A DNA stretch of 64,000 nt. Source: Candidatus Zixiibacteriota bacterium (lineage in GTDB: Bacteria; Zixibacteria; MSB-5A5; SM23-73-2). A program made the translations under genes and the position numbers. Positions 53,328-63,495 of the stretch are shown one piece after another (within the stretch, counting starts at the first letter, position 1; each line of letters starts with the position of its first letter). The DNA is taken from contig JAUWYR010000008.1 in assembly GCA_030615745.1 (NCBI GenBank), positions 1 to 64,000 of the forward strand, in the 5' to 3' direction. The notes beneath the pieces were generated by a model. It saw nothing but the letters and a program-made list of their open reading frames with translations, made no database searches and was not told the DNA's origin.

Positions 53328-54284
53328 TTATATCAGTTTTGCCTCCCTTAAGAACCTCTCGCTTGCAGAATAAGGATCATCCTTACCAGCCAAAACCTCC
53401 TCCACTATATTTTCAATATCAAAGCTTTCTTTAACTTTTTCCTCTGTGATCTCTTTTATCCTATTTTCAATTAGTTTTTTTATCTCAGATTTTATCTGAG
53501 CTTTCCTTTTCTTTTCGAAAATGCCATTATCCTGAATAAATTTTTTATGCTCTTCGATCTTTTTCCATAATAAATCGATTCCGATATTATGAGTGGCTTG
53601 GACAGAAATCACCGGGTATTCCCAGCACTTTCCAAAAGAGTTATCTTTTTTGCGTTTCAAATCTAAAAAAGAGTCGAGCTCATAGATCAAGTTTGATGCT
53701 CCTTCTCTATCTGCCTTATTAACCACAAATATATCCGCAATCTCCATCAGTCCTGCCTTCATCGCCTGAATCGCATCCCCTGACTCAGGCGTAAAGACTA
53801 CCAGCGTGGTGTCGCAGTTATCAACCACATCCAGATCAACTTGACCCACACCAACAGTCTCTATTATAATATAATCTTTTCCAAAAGCATCCAAAACTAA
53901 AATAACCTCTTTGGTTGTCTTAGCCAAGCCTCCTTTTGAACCTCTTGAAGCCATGCTCCTTATGAAAACATCTTTTACCGATGATAAAGCCTGCATTCTT
54001 ATTCTGTCACCTAAAAGTGCTCCTCCAGTGAAAGGGCTTGTGGGATCAACTGCTATTATTCCAACTGTCCTATCTTGAGATGAAAGCTTTTGAGCTAATT
54101 TATCTGTCAGTGTGCTTTTGCCAGACCCGGGTGGACCAGTCATACCAATACGATAGGCTTTACCGGTCATTGGATAGATTCGGCTTAAAAACTTCTCGTA
54201 ATCTTTTGACTGATTCTCCACATAGGTGATGAACTTAGACAAAGCTACTGGGTCTTTTTTTTGAAATCTTTCAAAAAGTGTCAT
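53328..54284 (-). CDS. meaB: MeaB/ArgK-type G-protein chaperone of B12 mutase
   Basis: A 318-aa SIMIBI-class GTPase that loads and protects adenosylcobalamin in methylmalonyl- or isobutyryl-CoA mutase. Walker A is GPPGSGKSTLTDKL (about 51-64), then VDPTSPFTGGALLGDRIRM, ETVGVGQVDLDV and NKADREG for guanine. It overlaps the recJ stop codon by four bases (ATGA) and precedes icmA, so it is the mutase's companion. Confidence 0.95.
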   Translation of the reverse strand: MTLFERFQKKDPVALSKFITYVENQSKDYEKFLSRIYPMTGKAYRIGMTGPPGSGKSTLTDKLAQKLSSQDRTVGIIAVDPTSPFTGGALLGDRIRMQALSSVKDVFIRSMASRGSKGGLAKTTKEVILVLDAFGKDYIIIETVGVGQVDLDVVDNCDTTLVVFTPESGDAIQAMKAGLMEIADIFVVNKADREGASNLIYELDSFLDLKRKKDNSFGKCWEYPVISVQATHNIGIDLLWKKIEEHKKFIQDNGIFEKKRKAQIKSEIKKLIENRIKEITEEKVKESFDIENIVEEVLAGKDDPYSASERFLREAKLI

Positions 54285-56002
54285 ATCTCAGCTATTTTTA
54301 AATCTTTTACCCTTAGTTGAAATCTTGTATTCCCATTCCATTCATTTTTCTCTATCATGTAGACTAAATCGATTTTTATTCTTTTCATCGACAAAGGCTT
54401 AACCCAATCTCCCAATCCGAAGCCAATTGCATCGAAGATAGAATCCCCCTTTTTCACCTTTAATCTGAGATGGTTATTTCCAACAATATAGGGCTCTCCA
54501 AAAATCTCTAAATTTTTAGTCAAAAACACAGGACAAAAGTTTTTTGGACCAAAAGGAGAAAATAACTCTAAGGAGTCAACAAGATTCTGGTCGATTGAGC
54601 TCAATTTAATTTCACAATCGATTGTAAGTTTTGGGATAAAATCATCAAAAGAGAGTCTTTGGGAGGATATGGCTTTTAACCTTTTTCGAAATAGGTCGAT
54701 TTTATCTGGTGAGATGGAAAAGCCGGCAGCATATTCATGCCCACCGTATCTTATCAGATATTCCTCGCATTCCTTTAGAACGTGGTAGAGAGAAAACCCA
54801 GATATAGTCCGGGCTGAGCCTTTGCCTTCATCTTCATCAATAGCTATCATCATACAAGGACGATGAAACCTCTCCACAAGACGGGAGGCAACTATGCCAA
54901 TCACTCCCTGATGCCAAGAAGGGGAGGATAAAACAATTATTTTATCCTTTGAAAGGTCAACATCTTTTTCGATAAGCTCTAAAGCTTCACTAAGTGTCTT
55001 CTCATCGATAGTTTTGCGGGTTTTATTATCTTTATCCAATTCCCGGGCAAGTTGGGAAGCTATGTTTTCATCCTTGGTGGTCAAAAGCTTTACCGCTTTA
55101 GCTGCATCGCCCAATCTTCCAACAGCATTTATACGGGGAGCTAAAATATAGACAATTTGTCCTGTTCCGATATTTCTTCCTAAAATCCCGGAAATAAAGA
55201 TAAGCGATTTAAGTCCGGCTTTTGTTGTCCTGGAGATCTGAGCCATTCCGAACTTGGTCAATGTTCGATTTTCCTTGGTCAAGGGAACTATATCAGCAGA
55301 AGTTCCTAAAGCCACTAAATCGAGGTGTTGTTCTAATTCAGACTCATCCTGTGCTAATCTTTTGTATAATCCTTGAGCAAACTTGAAAGCAACGCCCACA
55401 CCGGAGAGCTCACCTCCTGGATATTCTTTTCCTTTTTGTTTTGGATCTATAATGGCGCAGGCATCAGGTAAAACCTCTGAGGGCTCGTGGTGGTCTGTGA
55501 TGATGCAATCTATTCCCAAGGAATTAGCAAAATCGACCTCTTTTTTGGCTGTTACTCCACAGTCAACAGTTATTAGAAGTTTAGCCTTCCTTTTATTAGC
55601 CTCCACAATCCCTTCTTCAGAAAGTCCATATCCCTCAACCATTCGATTGGGTAGATAATAGGAGACATTCCCTCCTAAGCGATTCAAAACCAAAAAGATC
55701 AAAGAGACTGCTGTTATCCCATCCACGTCGTAATCTCCGAAAATCATTATCTTTTGGTTCTCTTTTAAGGCATAAATTACCCGCTCCACTCCCCTGTCCA
55801 TATCCTTTAAAAGAAAAGGATCAAGAAGGTCAGAAAGAGTTGGCTTCAAAAAGCTTTCTGCCATCTGGGGGTCAGAAAGCCCTCTGTTAACTAAAATTTT
55901 TGCCGCAACCTCTGGCAAATCTATCTCTTTTTTTAGTGCCCAGACTAAAGATGGATCAGGTTCTGAAAGAATTTTCCAAAAGAATTTATTAGTCATTGTC
56001 AA
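54281..56002 (-). CDS. recJ: Single-stranded-DNA exonuclease RecJ
   Basis: A 573-aa RecJ, the usual length, a 5'-3' exonuclease used in recombination and mismatch repair. The DHH motifs are in order: IFGDYDVDGITAV (about 80-92), VDCGVT, DHHEPSE and the DHHA1 motif GGHEYAAGF (about 405-413). It is followed on the same strand by meaB with a four-base overlap. The RNase P RNA gene lies 11 bases upstream of its start. Confidence 0.95.
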   Translation of the reverse strand: MTMTNKFFWKILSEPDPSLVWALKKEIDLPEVAAKILVNRGLSDPQMAESFLKPTLSDLLDPFLLKDMDRGVERVIYALKENQKIMIFGDYDVDGITAVSLIFLVLNRLGGNVSYYLPNRMVEGYGLSEEGIVEANKRKAKLLITVDCGVTAKKEVDFANSLGIDCIITDHHEPSEVLPDACAIIDPKQKGKEYPGGELSGVGVAFKFAQGLYKRLAQDESELEQHLDLVALGTSADIVPLTKENRTLTKFGMAQISRTTKAGLKSLIFISGILGRNIGTGQIVYILAPRINAVGRLGDAAKAVKLLTTKDENIASQLARELDKDNKTRKTIDEKTLSEALELIEKDVDLSKDKIIVLSSPSWHQGVIGIVASRLVERFHRPCMMIAIDEDEGKGSARTISGFSLYHVLKECEEYLIRYGGHEYAAGFSISPDKIDLFRKRLKAISSQRLSFDDFIPKLTIDCEIKLSSIDQNLVDSLELFSPFGPKNFCPVFLTKNLEIFGEPYIVGNNHLRLKVKKGDSIFDAIGFGLGDWVKPLSMKRIKIDLVYMIEKNEWNGNTRFQLRVKDLKIAEI

Positions 56003-56012
56003 AATTTAAAAA

Positions 56013-56377
56013 GCCAAAGCAGACCATAAGCCGAGTTCTGTTCACCCACCTAAGGGTTGACGATCATCCATCTGGGGTATCCGTTGCCGGATACCTCAAG
56101 CGACCTACCCGGAAGTGAAAGCGAAGCAGGCGACTTCTCCTTCCCTATTTGGTCTTGCTCTCGAGTGGGGTTTGCCCTGCCAGATGTTTCCACCTGACAG
56201 AGTGGTCTCTTACACCACTGTTTCACCTTTACCCCCGCATTATGCGGGGGCAGTTTAGTTTCTGTGGCACTTTCCGTTCCGTAAAGGACCCCCGCGTTAC
56301 GGGGCACTCTGCCTTTGAGAGCTCGGACTTTCCTCCCCCTGCAAAAAGCAGGGAGCGATCGTCTGGTCTGCTTTGGC
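56013..56377 (-). ncRNA. rnpB: RNase P RNA, class A
   Basis: On the minus strand the 5' end GCCAAAGCAGACCA (56377 downward) pairs with the 3' end TGGTCTGCTTTGGC (up to 56013), closing helix P1/P2. The universally conserved GAGGAAAGTCCGAGCTC lies at about 56317-56334, and the 3' conserved ACAGAACTCGGCTTA at about 56027-56041. The length, about 365 nt, fits bacterial class A. Frames predicted across it are not genes. It sits between hicBA and recJ. Confidence 0.96.
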
Positions 56378-56518
56378 TTTTTTTCTCCTCCTCCTATTTC
56401 TACGAAAGTTAACTCAATTTATCAAGAACATTTTCTCATTGTAACGGACAGGATCTCCTTTATCAAAAACTTGCCATGTCCGCCCAGCTGGCAGAAGCAA
56501 TTGTGCCAAATTCATTAT

Positions 56519-56715
56519 TTAAGTTTCTCCTGTTGTCTTTAATACCTGATTGACTATCTTCGGATGTAATATTTTCCCTGTATGGAATGGAATGACTATT
56601 CTTCTGTTTTCTTTCATATATATTCGATGACTTCCCTTGCTTCTGATCAGTTTAAACCCAGACCCAAGCAGGAGCTTCTCAGCTTCTTGGTGGTTAGCCT
56701 GGGTAGTTTACGCAC
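56519..56715 (-). pseudogene. hicA: HicA toxin, frameshifted
   Basis: After a GTG at 56715 that overlaps the hicB stop, the frame reads VRKLPRLT and then is lost to a stop. From about 56693 the next frame gives a complete HicA body: EAEKLLLGSGFKLIRSKGSH with the catalytic His (GSHRIY), then IPFHTGKILHPKIVNQV and a stop at 56519. One more C in the run ACCACC would join them as KLPRLTHQEAEKLL. HicA is a small mRNA interferase of about 65-80 aa. As written, the toxin cannot be made by simple translation. Confidence 0.75.
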
Positions 56716-56932
56716 CTTCTACCTCTAAAGATGTGGTCAGTATCTGTTTGCTCAAAAGTTGCTTCGCCTCGTCCTCTGATAATGTTTCCAAATAGAGCTC
56801 GACCGCCTCTTTAATATTGTTCAAAACCTCTTCTAAGGTATCTCCCTGGGTCTGGCATCCCTCCAGTTCCGGAGAGTATGCATAATATCCGGATTCGTCT
56901 TTTTCGATGACAATGCCAACTTTATAAGACAC
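56708..56932 (-). CDS. hicB: HicB-family antitoxin
   Basis: A 74-aa short HicB domain (YKVGIVIEKDESGYYAYSPE and the C-terminal LEVEGA), with the conserved pattern GCQTQGDTLEEVLNNIKEAVELYL. It neutralises HicA. This compact form has no DNA-binding C-terminus. GTG at 56932 has AAGGAGGAAAAT just upstream. It overlaps the remains of hicA by about eight bases, in the hicB-hicA order. Confidence 0.9.
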   Translation of the reverse strand: MSYKVGIVIEKDESGYYAYSPELEGCQTQGDTLEEVLNNIKEAVELYLETLSEDEAKQLLSKQILTTSLEVEGA

Positions 56933-56980
56933 TATATTTTCCTCCTTTGCTTTCTGGTCACATCTATCAGTAACACATTC

Positions 56981-59166
<2,186 letters not shown>

Positions 59167-59184
59167 TAAACTCTCCTTCTAAAA

Positions 59185-59213
59185 CAAAAAAGTGCACTAA
59201 AACTTAGTGCACT
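59185..59213 (-). terminator. Rho-independent terminator of the tRNA genes
   Basis: On the minus strand AGTGCACTAA and TTAGTGCACT form a 10-bp stem with a short loop, followed by TTTTT. It is downstream of the tRNA pair and just upstream of the zinc-ribbon gene's ribosome site. Confidence 0.8.
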
Positions 59214-59303
59214 AAAAAACAATTTACAGTGGCAAAAAATTGTTTGTCTTTTTTTACCATTCTCAAAAAAACTTTTCTCTCAGATGAAAAAGAACATTTT
59301 TTC

Positions 59304-59380
59304 TGGTGGGCAATACTGGATTCGAACCAGTGACCTTTCGGATGTGAACCGAACGCTCTAACCAACTGAGCTAATCGCCC
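59304..59380 (-). tRNA. tRNA-Val (CAC)
   Basis: Full cloverleaf of 77 nt including an encoded CCA. The acceptor GGGCGAT pairs with ATTGCCC (one G-U), the anticodon stem TTCGG/CCGAA encloses loop TTCACAT with anticodon CAC, and the T arm contains GGTTCGAATCC. Confidence 0.95.
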
Positions 59381-59429
59381 ACGTATTCGGTTCACGGTAA
59401 ACTGTTAACCGTAAACCGTTAACTGACTT

Positions 59430-59503
59430 GGGCCCACCAGGATTCGAACCTGGGACCCACTGATTATGAGTCAGTTGCTCTAACCAGCTGAGCTATGGGC
59501 CCA
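59430..59503 (-). tRNA. tRNA with CAT anticodon (Met elongator or Ile2)
   Basis: Cloverleaf of about 74 nt. Acceptor GGGCCCA pairs perfectly with TGGGCCC; anticodon stem ACTGA/TCAGT encloses CTCATAA, anticodon CAT; T arm GGTTCGAATCC. The discriminator is A and no CCA is encoded. Elongator Met is likeliest, but a lysidine-modified tRNA-Ile2 cannot be excluded. The 5' end may be off by one base. Confidence 0.92.
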
Positions 59504-59872
59504 TCTATTTTATATATTACGATAAAATGTTTTCTTAGTCAAGAAATTTTTACTATATTTTTTTCAAGAGAACTCTTGATGCATCCCGCCAAAGGCGGGA
59601 TGCTTTTTAGCTTCGGGAATTCTTCCGCCTTTTGCGGAATCTTGAGACTATTCCCGAAGCATCAGGGAAAATTTTATCTTTTTAAACTCCAATGATTCTC
59701 TCCCACATCTTTAACGTAACATTTAAAAAGCTATCAAACTATTTTACAAATAAGCACGGATGAAATCTATGCCTACAAGCTCAGTTAATAAATCTCTACT
59801 ATTATTTTTTAGACAGGGGATGGATTACAGAAAAGGGTGAGTTTTTATTTTTAATTTTTACTTTTTAATTTT
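59504..59872. other. Gene-free interval with nested hairpins
   Basis: About 370 bp between the tRNAs and the NtrC-type regulator. It holds CAAGAGAACTCTTG (about 59565-59578), GCATCCCGCC-AAA-GGCGGGATGC followed by TTTTT on the plus strand (about 59580-59607), and a nested hairpin with outer arms GCTTCGGGAAT/ATTCCCGAAGC and inner TTCCGC/GCGGAA (about 59610-59661). No ORF is convincing. Confidence 0.65.
59514..59542 (-). promoter_or_regulatory. Promoter of the tRNA pair
   Basis: On the minus strand TTGACT and TAATAT are separated by 17 bp, with the -10 ending about 11 bases before the CAT tRNA gene. Confidence 0.5.
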
Positions 59873-61231
59873 TTATTTTTCTTTTAATCCATATTTCTCT
59901 ATCTTCCGGTAAAGGGTGGATGAATCTATACCCAAAATCTGAGCTGCCTTTGCCTTCTGCCAGCTGGTCTGATTTAAGACCCAGAAAATATATGCTCTCT
60001 CTATTGTCTCTAAGTCAGGAGTATGCGGTTTGTCTTCTGTTATTTTAACCATTTTTTGGTCGAGGATTTTCTCTGGCAAATCCGAAATCCCTATCAGCTC
60101 ATCTTTAGCTAAAAGTACCGCCCTCTCAATTGTATTCTCAAGTTCCCTTGCGTTTCCAGGCCAGGAATAATCTATCAATTTCTTCAAAGCTTCATCTGTA
60201 ATTTTTTTCTCTTTTTGTCTGAATTTTTTGCAATACTTTTTTATGAAATAAAATGCTAAAAGCTTGCTATCATCTTTTCTTTTCCTCAAAGGTAGTATGT
60301 GGATAGGAAAAACATTTAACCTGTAATAAAGGTCTGCTCTGAAGTTTCCAATTTTTACCTCCTGTTCCAAATCTGCATTGGTAGCAGCAATCAATCTCAC
60401 ATCCACTTGGATAGGCTTAGTGCTCCCAACAGGAGTTATCTCCTTCTCCTCCAATACCCGTAAAAGCTTTACCTGAATAGCCCGGGATATCACACCGATT
60501 TCATCCAAAAAGAAGGTTCCACCATCTGCAGTTTTAAAAAGTCCCTCTTTATCCTTTATCGCTCCTGTAAAAGACCCCCTTATATGTCCAAAAAGCTCCG
60601 ACTCCAGAAGAGATTCAGGTAAAGCGGCACAACTGATGGTGACAAAAGGTTTATCTGATCTGCGGGAATAATAGTGAATCGCTTTCGCCACAAGCTCCTT
60701 ACCTGTTCCTGATTCACCCTGAATCAAAACAGTGGAATCAGTCTGTGCCACTTTCTCTGCAAGCCTTTTCATCTCCAGAATCTCAGGAGAGTTTCCTATG
60801 AAGTTATCAAAGGAGAACTCTTTTTTAAGCTGTTTTTTCAAATCAAGATTTTCTCTGGTTATCCTTTTTTGCTCCAAAGATTTTTTTATAGTGATTTTCA
60901 ACTCATCTACTTTAAAGGGCTTGGCTATATAATCGAAAGCGCCTTTTTTCAAAGCCTCAATAGCTGTGTCCACTGAGGCATAGGCAGTCATAACTATAAA
61001 TGATAAATCTCGATCAATTGACTTTACTTTGGACAAAAGCTCAAGTCCATTTAGCTCCGGCATCATAAGGTCAGCTATGACAAGGTCAAAATTAGAGTTC
61101 TTTATCTTCTCCAAAGCATCCTTACTACTCTGAGTGGAGGTAACTTCATACCCTTCCTTTTTAAGCATTATCTGCATGAATTTGCACATCGACTCCTCAT
61201 CATCGATCACAATAATTTTGGCTTTTTCCAT
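59873..61231 (-). CDS. NtrC-family sigma54-dependent response regulator
   Basis: A 452-aa regulator: receiver domain (1-120, D54 in VIADLMMP), AAA+ domain (about 145-380) with Walker A GESGTGKELVAK, the sigma54-contact loop as GSFTGA (usually GAFTGA), Walker B FLDEIG and R-finger RKRKDD, then a Fis-type HTH at the C-terminus (KAAQILGIDSSTLYRKI). It activates sigma54 promoters on phosphorylation. No adjacent kinase gene exists; the partly visible kinase-like protein at the right edge is a possible partner. GGGGAG precedes the ATG. Confidence 0.94.
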   Translation of the reverse strand: MEKAKIIVIDDEESMCKFMQIMLKKEGYEVTSTQSSKDALEKIKNSNFDLVIADLMMPELNGLELLSKVKSIDRDLSFIVMTAYASVDTAIEALKKGAFDYIAKPFKVDELKITIKKSLEQKRITRENLDLKKQLKKEFSFDNFIGNSPEILEMKRLAEKVAQTDSTVLIQGESGTGKELVAKAIHYYSRRSDKPFVTISCAALPESLLESELFGHIRGSFTGAIKDKEGLFKTADGGTFFLDEIGVISRAIQVKLLRVLEEKEITPVGSTKPIQVDVRLIAATNADLEQEVKIGNFRADLYYRLNVFPIHILPLRKRKDDSKLLAFYFIKKYCKKFRQKEKKITDEALKKLIDYSWPGNARELENTIERAVLLAKDELIGISDLPEKILDQKMVKITEDKPHTPDLETIERAYIFWVLNQTSWQKAKAAQILGIDSSTLYRKIEKYGLKEK

Positions 61232-61377
61232 AGGTTTTCTCCCCTTTCATTTAAATTCTATCGGCAGAAAAAAAACTAACTTCAGAAATGATACCTTGTC
61301 AAGTTCAGAATCTTGACCGACTATATCTCACTGATGTCCGGAGTTTTGATAATGCTAAAAGGTAATAGAGGATAATT

Positions 61378-62781
61378 TTACGCGATCCTCTCAAGAACAA
61401 GTTTCCCCTTTTTCTTTTCTATTCTGGTTGGGTATTTACCTGAAAAGCAGGCAACGCAGAAATCCTCCTTGGGCAAAGAGTGCATTGAAAGCATCCCCTC
61501 CAAGGAGAGATATTCTAAAGAGTCAACATCAAGATATTTTCTTATCTGTTCAACTGATTTATAAGAGGCAATAAGCTCCTTTTTTGTCGGCATATCTATG
61601 CCATAAAAACAAGGGCTTATAATTGGTGGAGATGATACTCTAAAATGAACTTCCTTAGCACCGGAATTTCTTATCATCTTTATAAGCTTTTTTGAAGTTG
61701 TTCCTCTAACTATGGAATCATCTACTATTATCACCCTTTTGCCTTTTAGAACGCCTTTAACCGGATTGAATTTAATTTTAGCATCCAAATCCCTTATTTC
61801 TTGATCGGGCATGATGAAAGTCCTTCCAATATAATGGTTGCGGATCAAACCGAATTCATATTTTATTCCAGACTCCTCAGAGTATCCGAGTGTTGCGGTG
61901 TTGCTCGAATCTGGCACAGATACCACTATATCGGCATCCACAGGCTTTTCTTTGGCTAATTGTCTTCCCAGCCTCCTTCGGATCTTATCCGCATTTTCAC
62001 CATAGATTTTTGAGTCTGGACGGGAAAAATATATGAACTCGAAGATGCAGAAAGCGTGCTTTACTTTTTTGAAAGGGTGAAAAGATTTTATCCCCCCTTT
62101 ATTGATAACCAATATTTCCCCTGGCTCTATGTCTCTTATATATTTAGCACCTATTATATCAAAAGCACAGGTCTCAGAAGCAACTACCCAGGACTTGTTA
62201 TATTTGCCAAAAGCCAAGGGTCTGAATCCATAAGGGTCCCTTGCTGCAATTAAAGAATCCTTGGTTAAAAACACCAGAGAATAAGCTCCTTTTACCAAGG
62301 ATAAAGAGTGTGCGATCCCATCCTCGATTTTTTTTTCCTTTGATCTGGCGATTAGATGAAGAATTATCTCTGAATCGTTTGTGGTCTGAAATATTGACCC
62401 CTTTTTCTCCAGTTCTTGGTGTAGACTATAACAATTTGTTAAATTTCCATTATGTGCAATAGCCAATTTTTTACCTTTACAGGTTATCAAAAGTGGCTGG
62501 ACATTTACTAAAGATGATAAACCTGTGGTGGAATATCTGTTATGCCCGATAGCTATTCGTCCTTTTAATTTAGATAATGTCTCTTTGCTCTCAAAAATTT
62601 CATTGACCTGTCCTAATCCCTTATGCTCACAAATCTTTTCACCATCTGAGGATACAATCCCAGCTCCCTCCTGCCCTCGATGTTGTAAAGCATAAAGACC
62701 TAAATAGGTAAGCTCAGCAGACTTCTTAGCCCCAAAAATTCCGAAAACTCCGCATTGGTCATGAATAATTCTTTCTATCAT
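61378..62781 (-). CDS. purF: Amidophosphoribosyltransferase, Fe-S type
   Basis: A 467-aa PurF, the first enzyme of purine synthesis (PRPP plus glutamine to phosphoribosylamine). The N-terminal glutaminase nucleophile is C10 after a short propeptide (HDQCGVFGIFG); LQHRGQEGAG follows. The PRPP loop is VIIVDDSIVRGTTSKK (about 350-365). Cysteines at positions like those that bind the 4Fe-4S cluster in Bacillus PurF are present (HAFCIFEF, ISPCFYG, FCVACFSG). It is a single gene with its own promoter at 62823-62851. Confidence 0.95.
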   Translation of the reverse strand: MIERIIHDQCGVFGIFGAKKSAELTYLGLYALQHRGQEGAGIVSSDGEKICEHKGLGQVNEIFESKETLSKLKGRIAIGHNRYSTTGLSSLVNVQPLLITCKGKKLAIAHNGNLTNCYSLHQELEKKGSIFQTTNDSEIILHLIARSKEKKIEDGIAHSLSLVKGAYSLVFLTKDSLIAARDPYGFRPLAFGKYNKSWVVASETCAFDIIGAKYIRDIEPGEILVINKGGIKSFHPFKKVKHAFCIFEFIYFSRPDSKIYGENADKIRRRLGRQLAKEKPVDADIVVSVPDSSNTATLGYSEESGIKYEFGLIRNHYIGRTFIMPDQEIRDLDAKIKFNPVKGVLKGKRVIIVDDSIVRGTTSKKLIKMIRNSGAKEVHFRVSSPPIISPCFYGIDMPTKKELIASYKSVEQIRKYLDVDSLEYLSLEGMLSMHSLPKEDFCVACFSGKYPTRIEKKKGKLVLERIA

Positions 62782-63231
62782 CTAAACCACCAAACATACT
62801 ATATACGAAAAGGAAAGAATTTAATTTAGCCTCACCTTATCACTCTGTCAAGCACTTTTATCTTGGTATTTTTGAAAAAAATTCAGGGGAAAATACATGT
62901 GCAAATAACTATTTTTGTTCACTGCTGACTAAAGGGGAAAATGCACTAATAAAGCATGCCTACACACCTCTTATAATTTAACATTAGAGTGTAAACCTTT
63001 AGGTTTACTAAGATGAGTCTTTCCGAATAAAGCTACAAGCTTTAGACTCCAACAGGATTTATTCCTTTGGCTCCCTATTACTCTCATCTGTTGAAAGGTT
63101 GGACAAAGAGATCTAAGTCAAACAAAAATGCTGTAACGCACAGATTTTTTCCCAAAAGAACGCTAATTTTTTCTTCAAACCTGCCGATTAATAAATAATC
63201 TCAAATTTTAACTTTTAATCAGGAGGTGTCA
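62782..63231. other. Gene-free interval with a dispersed palindrome
   Basis: About 450 bp between the divergent purF gene and the small membrane protein gene. It contains GTAAACCTTTAGGTTTAC (62991-63008), of the same family as 16332 and 29099, and an imperfect hairpin around AAGCTACAAGCTTT (about 63026-63040). No gene is supported. Confidence 0.6.
62823..62851 (-). promoter_or_regulatory. Sigma70-like promoter of purF
   Basis: On the minus strand TTGACA and TAAATT are separated by 17 bp, about 40 bases before the purF start codon. No purine riboswitch or PurR-like operator is evident. Confidence 0.5.
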
Positions 63232-63453
63232 ATGCTCTGGTGGAGTACTATTCTATTTATCTTGGGAGTTTTGGCTTTTCTGGATAGTATTTTTAATTAC
63301 GGTGAGATCTTCAGGCAAGTCAACTCTTTTTTCTTCATGCTCATCTCCCTGGGGATATTGATAAGGCTTCGGCATATATTAAGACAAAAACCTGGTTGGG
63401 AGTCTGAGAAAGAGAAAACCACAGAAAAGGTAAAAGAAAAAGTGGAGGTTTAA
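63232..63453 (+). CDS. Small membrane protein
   Basis: A 73-aa protein with two hydrophobic helices (about 2-20 and 31-48) and a charged Lys/Glu-rich tail (KEKTTEKVKEKVEV). Family unknown; it resembles small membrane proteins with a cytoplasmic tail. AGGAGGTGT directly before the ATG at 63232 supports translation, and I prefer it to the GTG at 63226. A terminator follows at 63472. Confidence 0.7.
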   Translation: MLWWSTILFILGVLAFLDSIFNYGEIFRQVNSFFFMLISLGILIRLRHILRQKPGWESEKEKTTEKVKEKVEV

Positions 63454-63471
63454 AGTTAGAAAAACTCAGAG

Positions 63472-63495
63472 CCCCGCCAAAAGCGGGGTTTTTTT
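63472..63495 (+). terminator. Rho-independent terminator
   Basis: CCCCGC-CAAAA-GCGGGG followed by a run of seven T, 19 bp after the small membrane protein gene. It also lies at the 3' end of the convergent kinase-like gene. Confidence 0.85.

Noticed and set aside
54285-56012. Cobalamin riboswitch upstream of the mutase genes
   Set aside because: I looked before icmA, meaB, icmB and the methylmalonyl mutase for a B12-box-like GCCACTG and found none; the spaces are short, coding or heptad repeats.
56050-56412. Short frames on both strands
   Set aside because: They lie across the RNase P RNA gene, whose conserved sequences and closing helix are clear.
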